Below, piece after piece: positions 42,325 through 51,664 of a stretch of DNA of 64,000 nt. Under the pieces are notes generated by a model that saw only the letters and a list, made by a program, of their open reading frames with translations, did not search any database and was not told the DNA's origin. The DNA is from Viridibacillus arenosi. Lineage in GTDB: Bacteria; Bacillota; Bacilli; Bacillales_A; Planococcaceae. The DNA lies in NCBI RefSeq assembly GCF_001955655.1, contig NZ_MSPW01000004.1, forward strand, positions 186,001-250,000, given 5' to 3'. A program made the translations under genes and the position numbers. Every line of letters starts with the position of its first letter. Position 1 is the stretch's first letter.

Positions 42325-43365
42325 ATGACAAAACTAGAAAAACGAAAATTAATGGATAAAACAGCTCCAAACCGTTCGACAGGTATTGTAAACGGGAGCT
42401 CTTCAAATATATTAAACTGGGATGATGTTCGTTTTAGCTGGGCATATCCAAAATATAAAAAGATGCTAGGTAACTTTTGGACTCCTTTCGAAATCAATAT
42501 GGGGAACGACATTAAAGAGTTCCCAACATTAACAGCGAATGAAAAAGAAGCATTTATGAAAACAATTGGATTACTTGCAATGTTAGACAGCGTTCAAACA
42601 GACTATGCAGGAAAAGTGGCAGATTATTTAACAGATTCTAGCTTAAATGCTTTAATGATTATCCTTGCACAGCAGGAAGTAATTCATAATCATTCTTATT
42701 CATATATTCTTTCAAGTTTAGTATCAAAAGATGAGCAAGATAAAGTATTTGATTTCTGGCGTACAGAACCAGTCCTTGAAAAACGAAATGACTTTGTTAT
42801 TAAAGGATATAAAACATTTTCTGAAGAGCCTAATATCGACCATATGTTAAATTCCATCGTCTATGACGTCATTTTAGAAGGTTTATTCTTCTATTCTGGC
42901 TTTGCATTCTTCTATCATTTAGCACGAAACCAAAAGATGGTAGCAACGAGTACGATGATTAATTATATAAACCGTGACGAACAACTTCATGTTGACCTAT
43001 TCGTTAAAATCTATAAAGAATTGTTGGAAGAATATCCTGAATACGATACGCCAGAGCGTGCTAAGCAAGTGGAAGATATTTTCCGTGAAGCAGCTGCACT
43101 TGAAATTGAATGGGCACATGAAGTCATTGGAGACAAAATTGATGGCTTAGATGTAGATGATGTAGAAGATTATATTTATTTTTATACGAATGTACGCTGT
43201 TCACAATTAGGCTATGAAAGACCTTTCGAAGGCTACCGCAAAAATCCAATGAAATGGATCAAAGCTTATGAAGATGTTGATTTAGGGAAAACTGACTTCT
43301 TCGAACAACGTTCTCGTCAATATGTGAAGGTAAATGTTCAAGATAATGGTTTTGATGAACTATAA
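42325..43365 (+). CDS. Class I ribonucleoside-diphosphate reductase, small (radical) subunit
   Basis: A 346-residue ferritin-like protein that holds the dimetal-tyrosyl cofactor. Ligands can be read: Asp in LLAMLDSVQ, Glu118 and His121 in EVIHNHSY with the radical tyrosine Tyr125, Glu in ILEGLFFYSGF, and Glu and His in NRDEQLHVDL. All ligands and the tyrosine match active class I enzymes; this is not a Tyr-less Ic protein. The C-terminal FDEL tail would dock to the large subunit. It follows the large subunit gene with AGGAGGAACTAACG and ends at a terminator. Confidence 0.93.
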   Translation: MTKLEKRKLMDKTAPNRSTGIVNGSSSNILNWDDVRFSWAYPKYKKMLGNFWTPFEINMGNDIKEFPTLTANEKEAFMKTIGLLAMLDSVQTDYAGKVADYLTDSSLNALMIILAQQEVIHNHSYSYILSSLVSKDEQDKVFDFWRTEPVLEKRNDFVIKGYKTFSEEPNIDHMLNSIVYDVILEGLFFYSGFAFFYHLARNQKMVATSTMINYINRDEQLHVDLFVKIYKELLEEYPEYDTPERAKQVEDIFREAAALEIEWAHEVIGDKIDGLDVDDVEDYIYFYTNVRCSQLGYERPFEGYRKNPMKWIKAYEDVDLGKTDFFEQRSRQYVKVNVQDNGFDEL

Positions 43366-43387
43366 AAAGTGAAATAATAATATGAAG

Positions 43388-43417
43388 ATGGGCGCTTTAG
43401 ACAGCGCTCATTTTTTT
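43388..43417 (+). terminator. Intrinsic terminator after the reductase operon
   Basis: ATGGGCGCT pairs with AGCGCTCAT (one wobble) around TTAGAC, then T7. Confidence 0.88.
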
Positions 43418-43558
43418 GTTGTACACATAGTCTTTAGACCTATATATAATTATGATAGAAAAAACTTATTAAATAAATATCGTAATAATAGATATAAAGG
43501 TGTGTTTTTTGATATAGTTTAGTAAAAAGTATAGATATTTTAGGGGTGGGCTAAGTTT

Positions 43559-44854
43559 ATGTTGTCGTTCAAACGTAATAAGGTAAATAAGATGATTCTT
43601 CCGGAAGTGGACATAACGAAAACTGGGGTTTTTATAAGCGATCAGGAACGTCTACACCAAATAGATTTATTAAACTTAACAAATGAAGATTTACGTATCG
43701 CACGTCAATTGAAACCTACAGTGGAGAAACATATAGTCGAAGTTGTAGAGCAATTCTATGCATCAATTGAAACCGTCGCTTCTATGAAGGAACTTATTCA
43801 GCAACATAGCTCTGGTGAAAGGTTACGTCAAACATTACGACAACATGTAATTGAAATGTTCGATGGGATTATTGATGATACATTTATCGAAAAACGCACT
43901 CGTGTAGCGAAAGTGCATGTTCGAATTGGATTATATCCAAAATGGTATTTAGCTGCATTCCAAAAATTAGAACATAATTTAATCGAGAAAATATATGGCT
44001 TAGAGTTGGAGACTACCTTAGAACGTAATGTTATTGATTCTGTGAAAAAATTAATTAGCTTTGAACAACAAATCGTCCTTGAAGAATACGATCAATTTTC
44101 AAATCAATTATTAGAACAACAACAAGAAAAAACGCGTATGTATGTAAAAAATGTTATGGGTAGTATTTCTAGTAACTTAGAATCGCATTCTTTACATACT
44201 TCAGAGTCTGTTGAGACATTAATTGCAAGTACTAGTGAAGTGAATAAACATGTGAAGAGCAGTATTCAAGATGCAAAAGGTACTCGAGAAGCATCCGAAA
44301 AAGGATACGAGCAAATGCTTCTACTAAAAAAACATACAAATGAAATTAATGAAAAAACGAATGAAATGTCAAAAATGATTCATGCGCTAGACGCATCTTC
44401 ATCTGAAATTCAAGCAGTAATCGAGATTGTAAAAAATATTGCAGGACAAACAAATTTGCTGGCATTAAATTCAGCTATTGAAGCTGCTAGAGCTGGTGAG
44501 CATGGTAAAGGATTTGCTGTTGTGGCTGATGAAGTACGTAAACTTGCAGATCAAACGAAGAAATCTGTCGAACAAATTGCAAGTTTAATCGGTGTATCCA
44601 GTGGTGTAACCAGTCAAGTAGTTACAGCTATTCAAGATATACAAAACCTTGTAACTAATGGTATTGAAGAAAATGAAAGATCGATGCAAGAATTTGAGAA
44701 CATCGGTAAGGCTGTAAATATAACCATCCAAGATTTTCAAGAGGTAGAACAACGAATGGATATTCTATCGAATGTCGTAACAACTATAGGTGAAACTTCA
44801 GAACAATTAAAACAAGCTGCTACAGAATTAGAAACAACGGTGAGAAAGTTTTAA
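43559..44854 (+). CDS. hemAT: Heme-based aerotaxis transducer HemAT
   Basis: A 431-residue soluble chemoreceptor. Residues ~1-180 are a protoglobin domain with the proximal heme ligand His120 in [14 protein letters not shown]; the rest is a methyl-accepting signalling domain with the invariant hairpin tip [38 protein letters not shown] (shown as its known family core in parts: [16 protein letters not shown]). No transmembrane helix is present, as in B. subtilis HemAT, which senses oxygen and drives aerotaxis through CheA. It is monocistronic, with a weaker site GGGGTGGGC. No chemotaxis genes are nearby. Confidence 0.93.
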   Translation: MLSFKRNKVNKMILPEVDITKTGVFISDQERLHQIDLLNLTNEDLRIARQLKPTVEKHIVEVVEQFYASIETVASMKELIQQHSSGERLRQTLRQHVIEMFDGIIDDTFIEKRTRVAKVHVRIGLYPKWYLAAFQKLEHNLIEKIYGLELETTLERNVIDSVKKLISFEQQIVLEEYDQFSNQLLEQQQEKTRMYVKNVMGSISSNLESHSLHTSESVETLIASTSEVNKHVKSSIQDAKGTREASEKGYEQMLLLKKHTNEINEKTNEMSKMIHALDASSSEIQAVIEIVKNIAGQTNLLALNSAIEAARAGEHGKGFAVVADEVRKLADQTKKSVEQIASLIGVSSGVTSQVVTAIQDIQNLVTNGIEENERSMQEFENIGKAVNITIQDFQEVEQRMDILSNVVTTIGETSEQLKQAATELETTVRKF

Positions 44855-44979
44855 TGAATATTACTGTATTAATAGAAATGTTAAATTTATCTATTAAGAT
44901 AGTTTTTTTATGCTTTTTAATCGGAGCACTTTGAGAATATGATAAGCTTTCACTAAGTTCTTTAAAGGAGGCAATTTAG

Positions 44980-45942
44980 ATGAAACCGTTAGTTTGGATT
45001 ACTAGACAATTACCAGAGGAGAGCATATCACCACTCCGTGAAATAGCTGAAGTGAAGATGTGGTCATCTGCGGATCAACCGATGCCCGCTGAAGAATTGA
45101 AACAAGCAGCTGGTGAAGCGGATGCAATGTGGGTCATGATATCTGATCAAATAACGCGTGAAGTTATTGAAGTGGCGCCAAAGTTAAAAATAATCGCTAA
45201 CCTAGCAGTTGGCTATAATAATATTGATATTAAAGCTGCAAAGGAAAAAGGTGTTATTGTAACGAATACACCCGATGTCTTAACAGGAACTACAGCGGAT
45301 TTAGCATTTGCTCTAATGCTAGCAACAGCTCGTAGAATCCCAGAAGCAGAGCGTGAAGTACGAAATGGTAAATGGACAGGTTGGTCTGTTAACCAATTAA
45401 CAGGGATGGACATTCATGGTGCAACTTTAGGTGTCGTAGGAATGGGGCGTATCGGAGAGGCGGTAGCAAGACGCGGAATGGGTTTTGATATGAGAATTTT
45501 ATATCATAATCGTACAAGAAAGCCTGAAGCTGAAGAGAAGTATGGTTTTGAGTATGCGGAGCTAGATACATTACTGAAAGAATCGGATTTTGTTGTGCTA
45601 TTAACTCCGTTAACACCTGAAACAAAGGGCTTAATCGGTAAAAGTGAAATAGCATTGATGAAAAACAGCGCAATTCTTATTAATGTTGCACGTGGTGGAG
45701 TTGTAGATGAGCAAGCGTTATATGAGGCGTTATTAAATAAAGAAATTTGGGCAGCAGGACTTGATGTTTTTGAAACAGAGCCTGTCCCAACTGATCATCC
45801 TTTATTAACATTACCAAATGTTGTAGTGCTTCCTCATATAGGTAGTGCTTCAATTCGTACTAGAAATAATATGATGGCAAAAAATACAGAGTCAATTGCA
45901 GCCTGTTTACAAGGAAAAGAAATAAAGAATCCAGTGAAATAA
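44980..45942 (+). CDS. D-2-hydroxyacid dehydrogenase (glyoxylate/hydroxypyruvate reductase type)
   Basis: A 320-residue NAD(P)-dependent dehydrogenase. The cofactor fold shows VGMGRIGEAVARR (near residue 153), the catalytic triad lies in NVARGGVVDE (Arg), GLDVFETEPVP (Glu) and LPHIGSAS (His). The N-terminal NLAVGYNNIDIKAAKEKGV and TDLAFALM-type block fit the glyoxylate/hydroxypyruvate/gluconate reductase branch (GyaR/YvcT-like) rather than lactate or phosphoglycerate dehydrogenases, since no ACT domain follows. It is monocistronic with a strong AAAGGAGGC site. It may share substrates with the gluconate pathway, but there is no direct link. Confidence 0.88.
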   Translation: MKPLVWITRQLPEESISPLREIAEVKMWSSADQPMPAEELKQAAGEADAMWVMISDQITREVIEVAPKLKIIANLAVGYNNIDIKAAKEKGVIVTNTPDVLTGTTADLAFALMLATARRIPEAEREVRNGKWTGWSVNQLTGMDIHGATLGVVGMGRIGEAVARRGMGFDMRILYHNRTRKPEAEEKYGFEYAELDTLLKESDFVVLLTPLTPETKGLIGKSEIALMKNSAILINVARGGVVDEQALYEALLNKEIWAAGLDVFETEPVPTDHPLLTLPNVVVLPHIGSASIRTRNNMMAKNTESIAACLQGKEIKNPVK

Positions 45943-45947
45943 AGCAA

Positions 45948-45990
45948 AAATGTGCCTAGAAGGATATTGGAATCCTCGGCACATTTTTTT
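45948..45990. terminator. Intrinsic terminator between convergent genes
   Basis: AATGTGCC pairs with GGCACATT, with inner GGAT / ATCC pairing; T7 on plus. It also lies at the end of the convergent MFS gene. Confidence 0.85.
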
Positions 45991-46001
45991 GCGAAAAACA
46001 T

Positions 46002-47201
46002 CTAACTAAAATTGTTAATCTTTCTTTGCATCAGTACTAAGAAGAATAAAATCGGTAAAATAAATACCACAGTAGATGCGATACCACTAGCGATTGTTGT
46101 ATAAAGTGCTAATAGTCCAATAATAGGTCCCCCAGCAATTTGTCCAATAGCATCAAGTTGTCCGAACATAGATAAAGCAGTTGCTCGACCCTTTGCTTCC
46201 AATCTTTCATTCGTCATTACACTCATTAACGGATAGTTAACATCACGTAGCGTACCTGCTATCCAGAAAGTTATAAGAGCCAGCAAAAAGTTTGAACTAA
46301 AGGCAAATGCAAGCATTGCAAAAATTAATAAACCATTGCTAATCAAAAGAATTACAGGGTAATTTTTATTAAAACGACGCTCTACAAATCTTAAAACAAC
46401 AATGTTTAATAAAAATGCTACTGCATAGAAAGCACCAAACCAGTAGATAGATTCAGCCTCAGGTATATGGAAGTCTTCAATAAAATGAGCACCCCATAGT
46501 CGATCGAATCCTTCACTCGCCAATCCCAAAAGTATAGTTATAATCGCGATACTCACGAGCATTGTATTTCCTTTAATTTGACGCGCACCATGTCGAATTG
46601 TTGTTATTAGATGATGTATGGCGGAAATATCTTTTTTTCGTGAGATTTTGACGAACTTTGTCTCCGGCATTGTGAATAATGCACCAAAAGCTAGTAGTAC
46701 TAATAAAATTCCAGCAATAATTATTGTTACTTGCACTGAAAATAAAGTAGCAATACAAACACTAAGCAAAATACCAAAAAATCGACCTAAAGATCTAAAT
46801 TGAGCGCCCTTAAGAAATACTGAATCTAAATTTCTACCTTCTAATTCATCAGCAATCCAAGCCTCTTCAGCACCGCTAATAAATGTCCAGCCTAACCCCC
46901 ACAAACCCGAAGCGATGGCAATTGACCAAAATGCTGGGAAAATTCCTTCAAGTAAGTGTGCTATGCCAATTATAAAAGTCCCGATGAATAGAGAACGTTT
47001 TCGTCCAAAATGATCGGCAACTAAACCAGTAGGCATTTCACAAAGAAATACAGCTACCTCCATAATCGTTCCAATAAGTACTAGCTGTAATGGATTTAAT
47101 CCTGCATTTATAACGTAATAAATTGCGTTCAGTGTGAATACCATTTGTATAAGCAATGAGCGTGAACTAGTGATTGCATAATAAGTATTTTGTATTTTCA
47201 T
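46002..47201 (-). CDS. MFS transporter (drug exporter-like)
   Basis: A 399-residue protein with twelve hydrophobic helices. Motif A after TM2 reads GLVADHFGRKRSLFIG, and GLGWTFISGAEEAWIADE after TM4 is typical of a Bacillales family annotated as tetracycline-like or macrolide-like exporters. The gene is preceded by a 17-codon leader ORF and hairpins able to mask its ribosome binding site (GGAGGG, 7 bp before the ATG), a layout known from drug-inducible exporters and methylases. This suggests a resistance function, but the substrate is unknown. Confidence 0.88.
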   Translation of the reverse strand: MKIQNTYYAITSSRSLLIQMVFTLNAIYYVINAGLNPLQLVLIGTIMEVAVFLCEMPTGLVADHFGRKRSLFIGTFIIGIAHLLEGIFPAFWSIAIASGLWGLGWTFISGAEEAWIADELEGRNLDSVFLKGAQFRSLGRFFGILLSVCIATLFSVQVTIIIAGILLVLLAFGALFTMPETKFVKISRKKDISAIHHLITTIRHGARQIKGNTMLVSIAIITILLGLASEGFDRLWGAHFIEDFHIPEAESIYWFGAFYAVAFLLNIVVLRFVERRFNKNYPVILLISNGLLIFAMLAFAFSSNFLLALITFWIAGTLRDVNYPLMSVMTNERLEAKGRATALSMFGQLDAIGQIAGGPIIGLLALYTTIASGIASTVVFILPILFFLVLMQRKINNFS

Positions 47202-47207
47202 TTTTTT

Positions 47208-47250
47208 CCCTCCGCGTTAGTAAAATAACGGAGGCCAAACTCTCGTTATT
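47208..47250 (-). promoter_or_regulatory. Hairpins masking the MFS ribosome binding site
   Basis: On the minus strand CCTCCGTTA can pair with TAACGCGGAGG, which contains the ribosome binding site of the MFS gene (plus coordinates 47209-47234), or alternatively with TAACGAGAG just after the leader stop (47240-47249). The two pairings exclude each other. The leader ORF itself contains CGGAGG, which can also bind the same CCTCCG. Confidence 0.6.
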
Positions 47251-47302
47251 AAGACAGCATGCCCTCCGAGTTGTCTTTGAAAGTCATTAAAGTGCTTTTC
47301 AT
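47249..47302 (-). CDS. Leader peptide MKSTLMTFKDNSEGMLS upstream of MFS gene
   Basis: A 17-codon ORF with a very good ribosome binding site (AAGGAGTG, 8-9 bp before ATG), ending 47 bp before the MFS start codon. It is too short to be a functional protein and overlaps sequences that pair with the MFS leader hairpins. The likely role is to sense ribosome stalling by an antibiotic and alter the downstream fold. Confidence 0.6.
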   Translation of the reverse strand: MKSTLMTFKDNSEGMLS

Positions 47303-47462
47303 ATTCGTTCACTCCTTTTTTGAAATTATTGTAAGTTTATCATAAGGGAAAGAGGAAAAGAAGAATTTTTAAATAGAGTAATAGAAGTGAAGAGTGACTA
47401 ATAGATTATTAGGTACAGTATTGATGGAGAGCTGTAATATGGTAAAAAACACTGCGTTAAAG

Positions 47463-47491
47463 AAAAAACCTACTCTTAGAAAGAGTAGGTT
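47463..47491 (-). terminator. Intrinsic terminator of the AIM24-family gene
   Basis: AACCTACTCTT pairs perfectly with AAGAGTAGGTT around AGA; on the minus strand a T-run follows. It lies about 110 bp after the AIM24 gene. Confidence 0.8.
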
Positions 47492-47597
47492 GAGTTATAA
47501 GAATTGGATACGAGTAATAAAGATGGACGAGCGCTTAAAGTAAAATGTCGACTCTAGCTTCTGTCCTGCAAAGTGTTTCGTAATTAGTTTGCCGTCC

Positions 47598-48386
47598 TTA
47601 TTTGTTGAAAATATCAAATAGGCCGCCGATTCCGCCTTCGCCTACGGATTTGTTACCTGGTACTTGAGGCGCTGCTGCGAATACACGACTCGCTAAACGG
47701 CTGAATGGAAGTGATTGGATCCATACTGTTCCTGGTCCTCGTAGAGTAGCGAAGAATAGACCTTCGCCACCAAATAGGGCAGTTTTTACACCTTTGACCA
47801 TTTCAATATTGTAATCAACGTCTGCTGTCATAGCTACAAGACAACCTGTATCTACACGTAATGTCTCACCGACTTGTAGATTCTTTTGAATAATTGTACC
47901 GCCTGCGTGAACGAACGCCATGCCATCACCTTCTAGTTTTTGCATGATGAAACCTTCACCACCGAAAAATCCCGTTCCTAATTTACGTTGGAATTCGATG
48001 CCGATCGAAACCCCCTTAGCAGCTGCTAAGAATGCGTCTTTTTGGCAAATGATTTTTCCGTTATATCTACTTAGATCCATAGGAATGATTTTCCCAGGGT
48101 AGGGAGAAGCAAAAGAAACATGTTTTTTTCCATAACCTTCATTTGTGAATGTTGTGATGAATAAACTTTCACCTGTTACAAGTCTTTTACCAGCGCCCAT
48201 TAATTTACCCATGAAACCGCCACCGCCGCTTGAAGTATCACCAAAAACAGTTTCCATGCGAATGCCGTCTTCCATCATCATTAATGCACCAGCTTCTGCA
48301 ATGACTGTTTCTTGTGGATCTAATTCTACCTCTACAAACTGCATGTCATCGCCGAATAATTTGTAATCAATTTCATGATTATTCAT
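47598..48386 (-). CDS. AIM24 / TIGR00266 family protein
   Basis: A 262-residue beta-rich protein of the AIM24 (TIGR00266) family, present widely in bacteria. Characteristic are the repeated GGG and FFGGEGF-type turns ([55 protein letters not shown]) and the ending [10 protein letters not shown]. The fold is similar to tryptophan RNA-binding TRAP-like proteins; the function is not settled. The ATG at 48386 is preceded by TTGGGAGGAAAAAAG; a TTG within that region was not used. It is monocistronic. Confidence 0.85.
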   Translation of the reverse strand: MNNHEIDYKLFGDDMQFVEVELDPQETVIAEAGALMMMEDGIRMETVFGDTSSGGGGFMGKLMGAGKRLVTGESLFITTFTNEGYGKKHVSFASPYPGKIIPMDLSRYNGKIICQKDAFLAAAKGVSIGIEFQRKLGTGFFGGEGFIMQKLEGDGMAFVHAGGTIIQKNLQVGETLRVDTGCLVAMTADVDYNIEMVKGVKTALFGGEGLFFATLRGPGTVWIQSLPFSRLASRVFAAAPQVPGNKSVGEGGIGGLFDIFNK

Positions 48387-48537
48387 CTTTTTTCCTCCCA
48401 ATTGTTATAGCCTAGTATTTAATATTAATACGATTTGAGATTTTAAAAGGTTTCGTCAATTTTCAGGAAAAAATAAATTGACTGCAATTTTAATAAAAAT
48501 AAAGGATATTTAGGTATTTTGTAGAAAATATATACAG

Positions 48538-48551
48538 AGAAAGCGTTTTCA
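48538..48551 (+). promoter_or_regulatory. CRE site (CcpA operator) before the aldehyde dehydrogenase gene
   Basis: AGAAAGCGTTTTCA matches the catabolite-responsive element TGWAARCGYTWNCA at all but the first base. It lies 20 bp before the GTG start, where CcpA would block transcription when preferred sugars are present. Confidence 0.6.
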
Positions 48552-48570
48552 TTTAAAAGGGGGAGTAGCA

Positions 48571-50049
48571 GTGAAGTTGCAAAATTTTATCGGAGGTCAA
48601 TGGGGAACCTCTGAAGATTTGAAATTCGTACCCGTTATTAATCCTGCAAATGGTGAGGAATTAGCTCAAGTACCTATGTCTTCAACAGGAGCTGTGGAGC
48701 AAGCAGTAGCTGTTGCAAAAAAGGCACAAAAAAGTTGGGCACTAGTACCAGCACCAAAACGCGCAGATTATTTGTATGCAATTGGCTTAAGAATGAAAGA
48801 AAAGAAAGAACATTTAGCTCAGGTACTTACGAAAGAGATGGGAAAAGTTATTGAAGAAGGTCGAGGCGAGGTACAAGAGGGCATTGATATGGCATTTTAT
48901 ATGGCTGGAGAAGGGCGACGTTTGTTTGGGGAAACAACTCCGTCAGAGTTAGCCAATAAATTTGCTATGAGTGTCCGTGCTCCAATTGGTGTCGTCGGAC
49001 TAATTACACCTTGGAATTTCCCTGTAGCAATCGCAACTTGGAAATCCTTCCCTGCAATTGTTGCTGGGAACACATTCATTTGGAAACCTGCTACAGAAAC
49101 GCCGATGATGGCTTATGAAATGGCGAAAATTTTTGAAGAAGTAGGTTTACCAGAAGGCGTCGCTAATGTTGTCTTTGGTTCAGGTTCAGAAGTAGGAACA
49201 GCATTAATCGAGCATCCAGATGTCAAAGTCATTTCGTTCACAGGTTCAACTGCTACAGGTAGCAAGGTAGCAGAGTTGGGCGGCCGTCATTTAAAGAAAG
49301 TTTCTTTAGAAATGGGTGGCAAAAATGCAGTGATAGTAATGGATGATGCTGATTTAGAACTCGCTGTTGAAGGTATTTTGTGGAGTGCATTTGGTACAGC
49401 GGGTCAACGTTGTACGGCATGTAGTCGAGTAATTGTGCATAAAGATGTAAAAGCAGAGCTGGAAGAACGCCTCCTAACAGCTATGCAACTATTAACAATA
49501 GGTGATGGTTTAGATGAGTCGGTAAAAATTGGTCCTGTTATTAATAAAACTGCATTACACAAGATTAATAGCTATGTAGAAATAGGCCGTCAGGAAGGTG
49601 CGAAGTTACTTGCAGGAGGCAATATACTAACGGGATCTCCTTTCGATCAAGGTTTTTATTACGCACCAACATTATTTACCGATGTGAAATGGGATGCTCG
49701 TATTGCACAAGAAGAGATTTTCGGACCAGTTGTCTCATTGATAGAAGTAGAAAGTTTAGAAGAAGCTATTGAAGTTAATAACAGTGTGCAGTTTGGACTT
49801 TCAAGTTCTATCTTTACACAGGATATTAATCGAGCATTCCAAGCGCAGCGTGATTTAGATACGGGTATTGTATACGTCAATGCTGGTACAACTGGAGCAG
49901 AAATTCATCTACCGTTTGGTGGCACAAAAGGAACAGGAAATGGTCATCGTGATTCTGGTGTTGCAGCACTGGATGTCTATACGGAATGGAAGAGTATTTA
50001 CATTGATTACAGTGGCAAGTTGCAACGGGCACAAATTGATACGGAATAA
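48571..50049 (+). CDS. Aldehyde dehydrogenase, probable 2-aminoadipate 6-semialdehyde dehydrogenase
   Basis: A 492-residue NAD(P)-dependent aldehyde dehydrogenase. Visible: [17 protein letters not shown], the cofactor contact [11 protein letters not shown], the general base Glu in LEMGGKNA and the catalytic Cys in [12 protein letters not shown]. The start GTG at 48571 has GGGGGAG upstream. It is 23 bp upstream of a lysine 6-dehydrogenase gene, whose product is 2-aminoadipate 6-semialdehyde (allysine), so oxidation of that aldehyde to 2-aminoadipate is the natural guess. The specificity itself cannot be read from the motifs. A CRE site suggests carbon catabolite repression. Confidence 0.85.
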   Translation: MKLQNFIGGQWGTSEDLKFVPVINPANGEELAQVPMSSTGAVEQAVAVAKKAQKSWALVPAPKRADYLYAIGLRMKEKKEHLAQVLTKEMGKVIEEGRGEVQEGIDMAFYMAGEGRRLFGETTPSELANKFAMSVRAPIGVVGLITPWNFPVAIATWKSFPAIVAGNTFIWKPATETPMMAYEMAKIFEEVGLPEGVANVVFGSGSEVGTALIEHPDVKVISFTGSTATGSKVAELGGRHLKKVSLEMGGKNAVIVMDDADLELAVEGILWSAFGTAGQRCTACSRVIVHKDVKAELEERLLTAMQLLTIGDGLDESVKIGPVINKTALHKINSYVEIGRQEGAKLLAGGNILTGSPFDQGFYYAPTLFTDVKWDARIAQEEIFGPVVSLIEVESLEEAIEVNNSVQFGLSSSIFTQDINRAFQAQRDLDTGIVYVNAGTTGAEIHLPFGGTKGTGNGHRDSGVAALDVYTEWKSIYIDYSGKLQRAQIDTE

Positions 50050-50072
50050 TAACAAAGAAAGGGGACATTCAG

Positions 50073-51245
50073 ATGAAAGTAGCAGTATTAGGTGCAGGTT
50101 TAATGGGGAAAGAGGTTGCGCGTGATTTAGTTAAAAGTGACAAAGTTGAAAAAGTGTACTTAGCAGACTTAGATGTCGGTCAAACAACATTATTCGCTGA
50201 GTTATTGAAGTCAGATAAATTAGAAGTGCTACATCTAGATGCCAACGATGATGCGGAGTTAAAATGGATTATGGCAAAAGCAGATGTTGTGATTAACGCT
50301 CTATTTTATACATTTAACGAAAAAGTTGCACGTATGGCAATTGAAGTGGGTGTGCATTCAGTCGATCTTGGTGGTCACATTGGCGGTGCAACAAATGCTG
50401 TTTTAGAGCTATCTGAGGATGCTAAGGAAAAAGGCGTTACATTAATTCCTGACCTAGGTGTTGCACCTGGAATGATCAATATTTTAACGGGCTATGGTGC
50501 ATCAAAATTAAATAGCGTCAAATCGATTAAAATCTTTGTTGGAGGAATTCCGGTAGAAAAAGAACCACCGTTGGATTATAACATTGTGTTTTCTCTAGAA
50601 GGGGTATTCGATCACTATACTGATTCTTCTCATGTTATTCGTGGTGGGAAATTGCAGGAAATTGCTTCATTGTCAGAGATTGAAAAGGTTTATTTTGATG
50701 GCTTTACCGGGCTAGAGGCTTTCCATACTTCAGGTGGATTATCTACTTTAGCACAGACCTTCCCAAATGTGAACACGTTGGAATATAAAACAATTCGCTA
50801 TCAAGGTCATGCAGAAAAATTCCAGTTACTTGTAGATCTAGGTTTAACAAATAAAGAGACAACGGTTAATCTAGATGGTCAAGTTATCAAAGCGCGTGAT
50901 GTTTTACGTGAAGTGCTACAAACTAAAATGTCCCTTGGTAATAAATCAGATGCGGTATTATTACGGGTGATTGTTTCAGGCGAAAAAAGTGAGGAACTAG
51001 TTTCGTACGAATACGAATTGATTATTAAGAAAGACAAAGAAACCAATGAAACAGCAATGGCTCTAGCAACTGCAAATACAATTTCAGTAGTTGCTCAGTT
51101 AGTAGGCGATGGTACGATTTCAAAACGTGGAGTATATCCACCAGAGAAAGTAGTTCCAGGTGAAAAATACATGGAAGAAATGAAAAAACGTGGAGTATCC
51201 ATTAAAGAAACTATGCATCGTTCAACTAATATTGTAAAAGGATAG
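50073..51245 (+). CDS. L-lysine 6-dehydrogenase
   Basis: A 390-residue enzyme of the saccharopine dehydrogenase/lysine 6-dehydrogenase family. The Rossmann start is [16 protein letters not shown]; further blocks [64 protein letters not shown] and [17 protein letters not shown] agree with the Geobacillus lysine 6-dehydrogenase as I remember it. The enzyme oxidatively deaminates the epsilon-amino group of lysine with NAD+, giving allysine, which cyclises to piperideine-6-carboxylate. Together with the aldehyde dehydrogenase just upstream it would form 2-aminoadipate. The start follows AAAGGGGACATTC. Confidence 0.85.
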   Translation: MKVAVLGAGLMGKEVARDLVKSDKVEKVYLADLDVGQTTLFAELLKSDKLEVLHLDANDDAELKWIMAKADVVINALFYTFNEKVARMAIEVGVHSVDLGGHIGGATNAVLELSEDAKEKGVTLIPDLGVAPGMINILTGYGASKLNSVKSIKIFVGGIPVEKEPPLDYNIVFSLEGVFDHYTDSSHVIRGGKLQEIASLSEIEKVYFDGFTGLEAFHTSGGLSTLAQTFPNVNTLEYKTIRYQGHAEKFQLLVDLGLTNKETTVNLDGQVIKARDVLREVLQTKMSLGNKSDAVLLRVIVSGEKSEELVSYEYELIIKKDKETNETAMALATANTISVVAQLVGDGTISKRGVYPPEKVVPGEKYMEEMKKRGVSIKETMHRSTNIVKG

Positions 51246-51430
51246 AAGAGGACTATGGAGATGGTTTTTATAACATAAACAAAGTCTAACGAGTAATCTC
51301 GTAAAGTAATTTATAAAATCGATGATTAATAGTTTGAATATTTGTAATTCATAGACGATAATATGTATTAAGGGTAAGTGTTGAAGGTAGCCCTAAAATA
51401 TAAATAGTAAAGTGCTTGAGTTTACAAATA

Positions 51431-51541
51431 TGACTGCCTAATCTGTTAAAAGCCAAAACCAGGTTTTTCGTCGCAGATATAAGCCAGTTCAATTTGACTC
51501 ACAGATATCTATCTGTAGTCTTTTTGAATTGGCTTTTTTTA
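51431..51541 (+). ncRNA. Structured leader RNA, copy 1 (before aminotransferase)
   Basis: First of two copies (other: 58020-58128). Conserved elements: TAATCTGTT, AAGCC, CC-N-GGTTTT, CAGATA, then AGCCAGTTCAATTTGAC. An upstream stem ATCTG/CAGAT encloses a smaller AAGCC/GGTTT hairpin; a terminator follows at 51482-51540: AGCCAGTTCAA with TTGAATTGGCT, inner GACT/AGTC and ACAGAT/ATCTGT, then T7. The inner stem of copy 2 differs in sequence but still pairs. I do not recognise the element as a known riboswitch, T-box or RAT site. Confidence 0.7.
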
Positions 51542-51664
51542 TGCAGTTAAGAAGGGAGGTTAACATTCCTTTAGCAAAAACAAGACATCATTCAGTACAT
51601 CATGTGTAGTTTACGGTTATGCCATCACTTCAATAAAAGATATTTAAAAACAGGAGGAATACAG

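Noticed and set aside
51431-51541. ANTAR-type or RAT-type antitermination site
   Set aside because: The small hairpin loops are 6 and 7 nt and lack the shared loop bases I would expect, and no ANTAR or PRD regulator is encoded nearby; left open rather than asserted.
51246-51601. Lysine riboswitch (L-box) before the lysine-type genes
   Set aside because: The known L-box sequence blocks are absent and the leader is shorter; the duplicated element does not fit that class.
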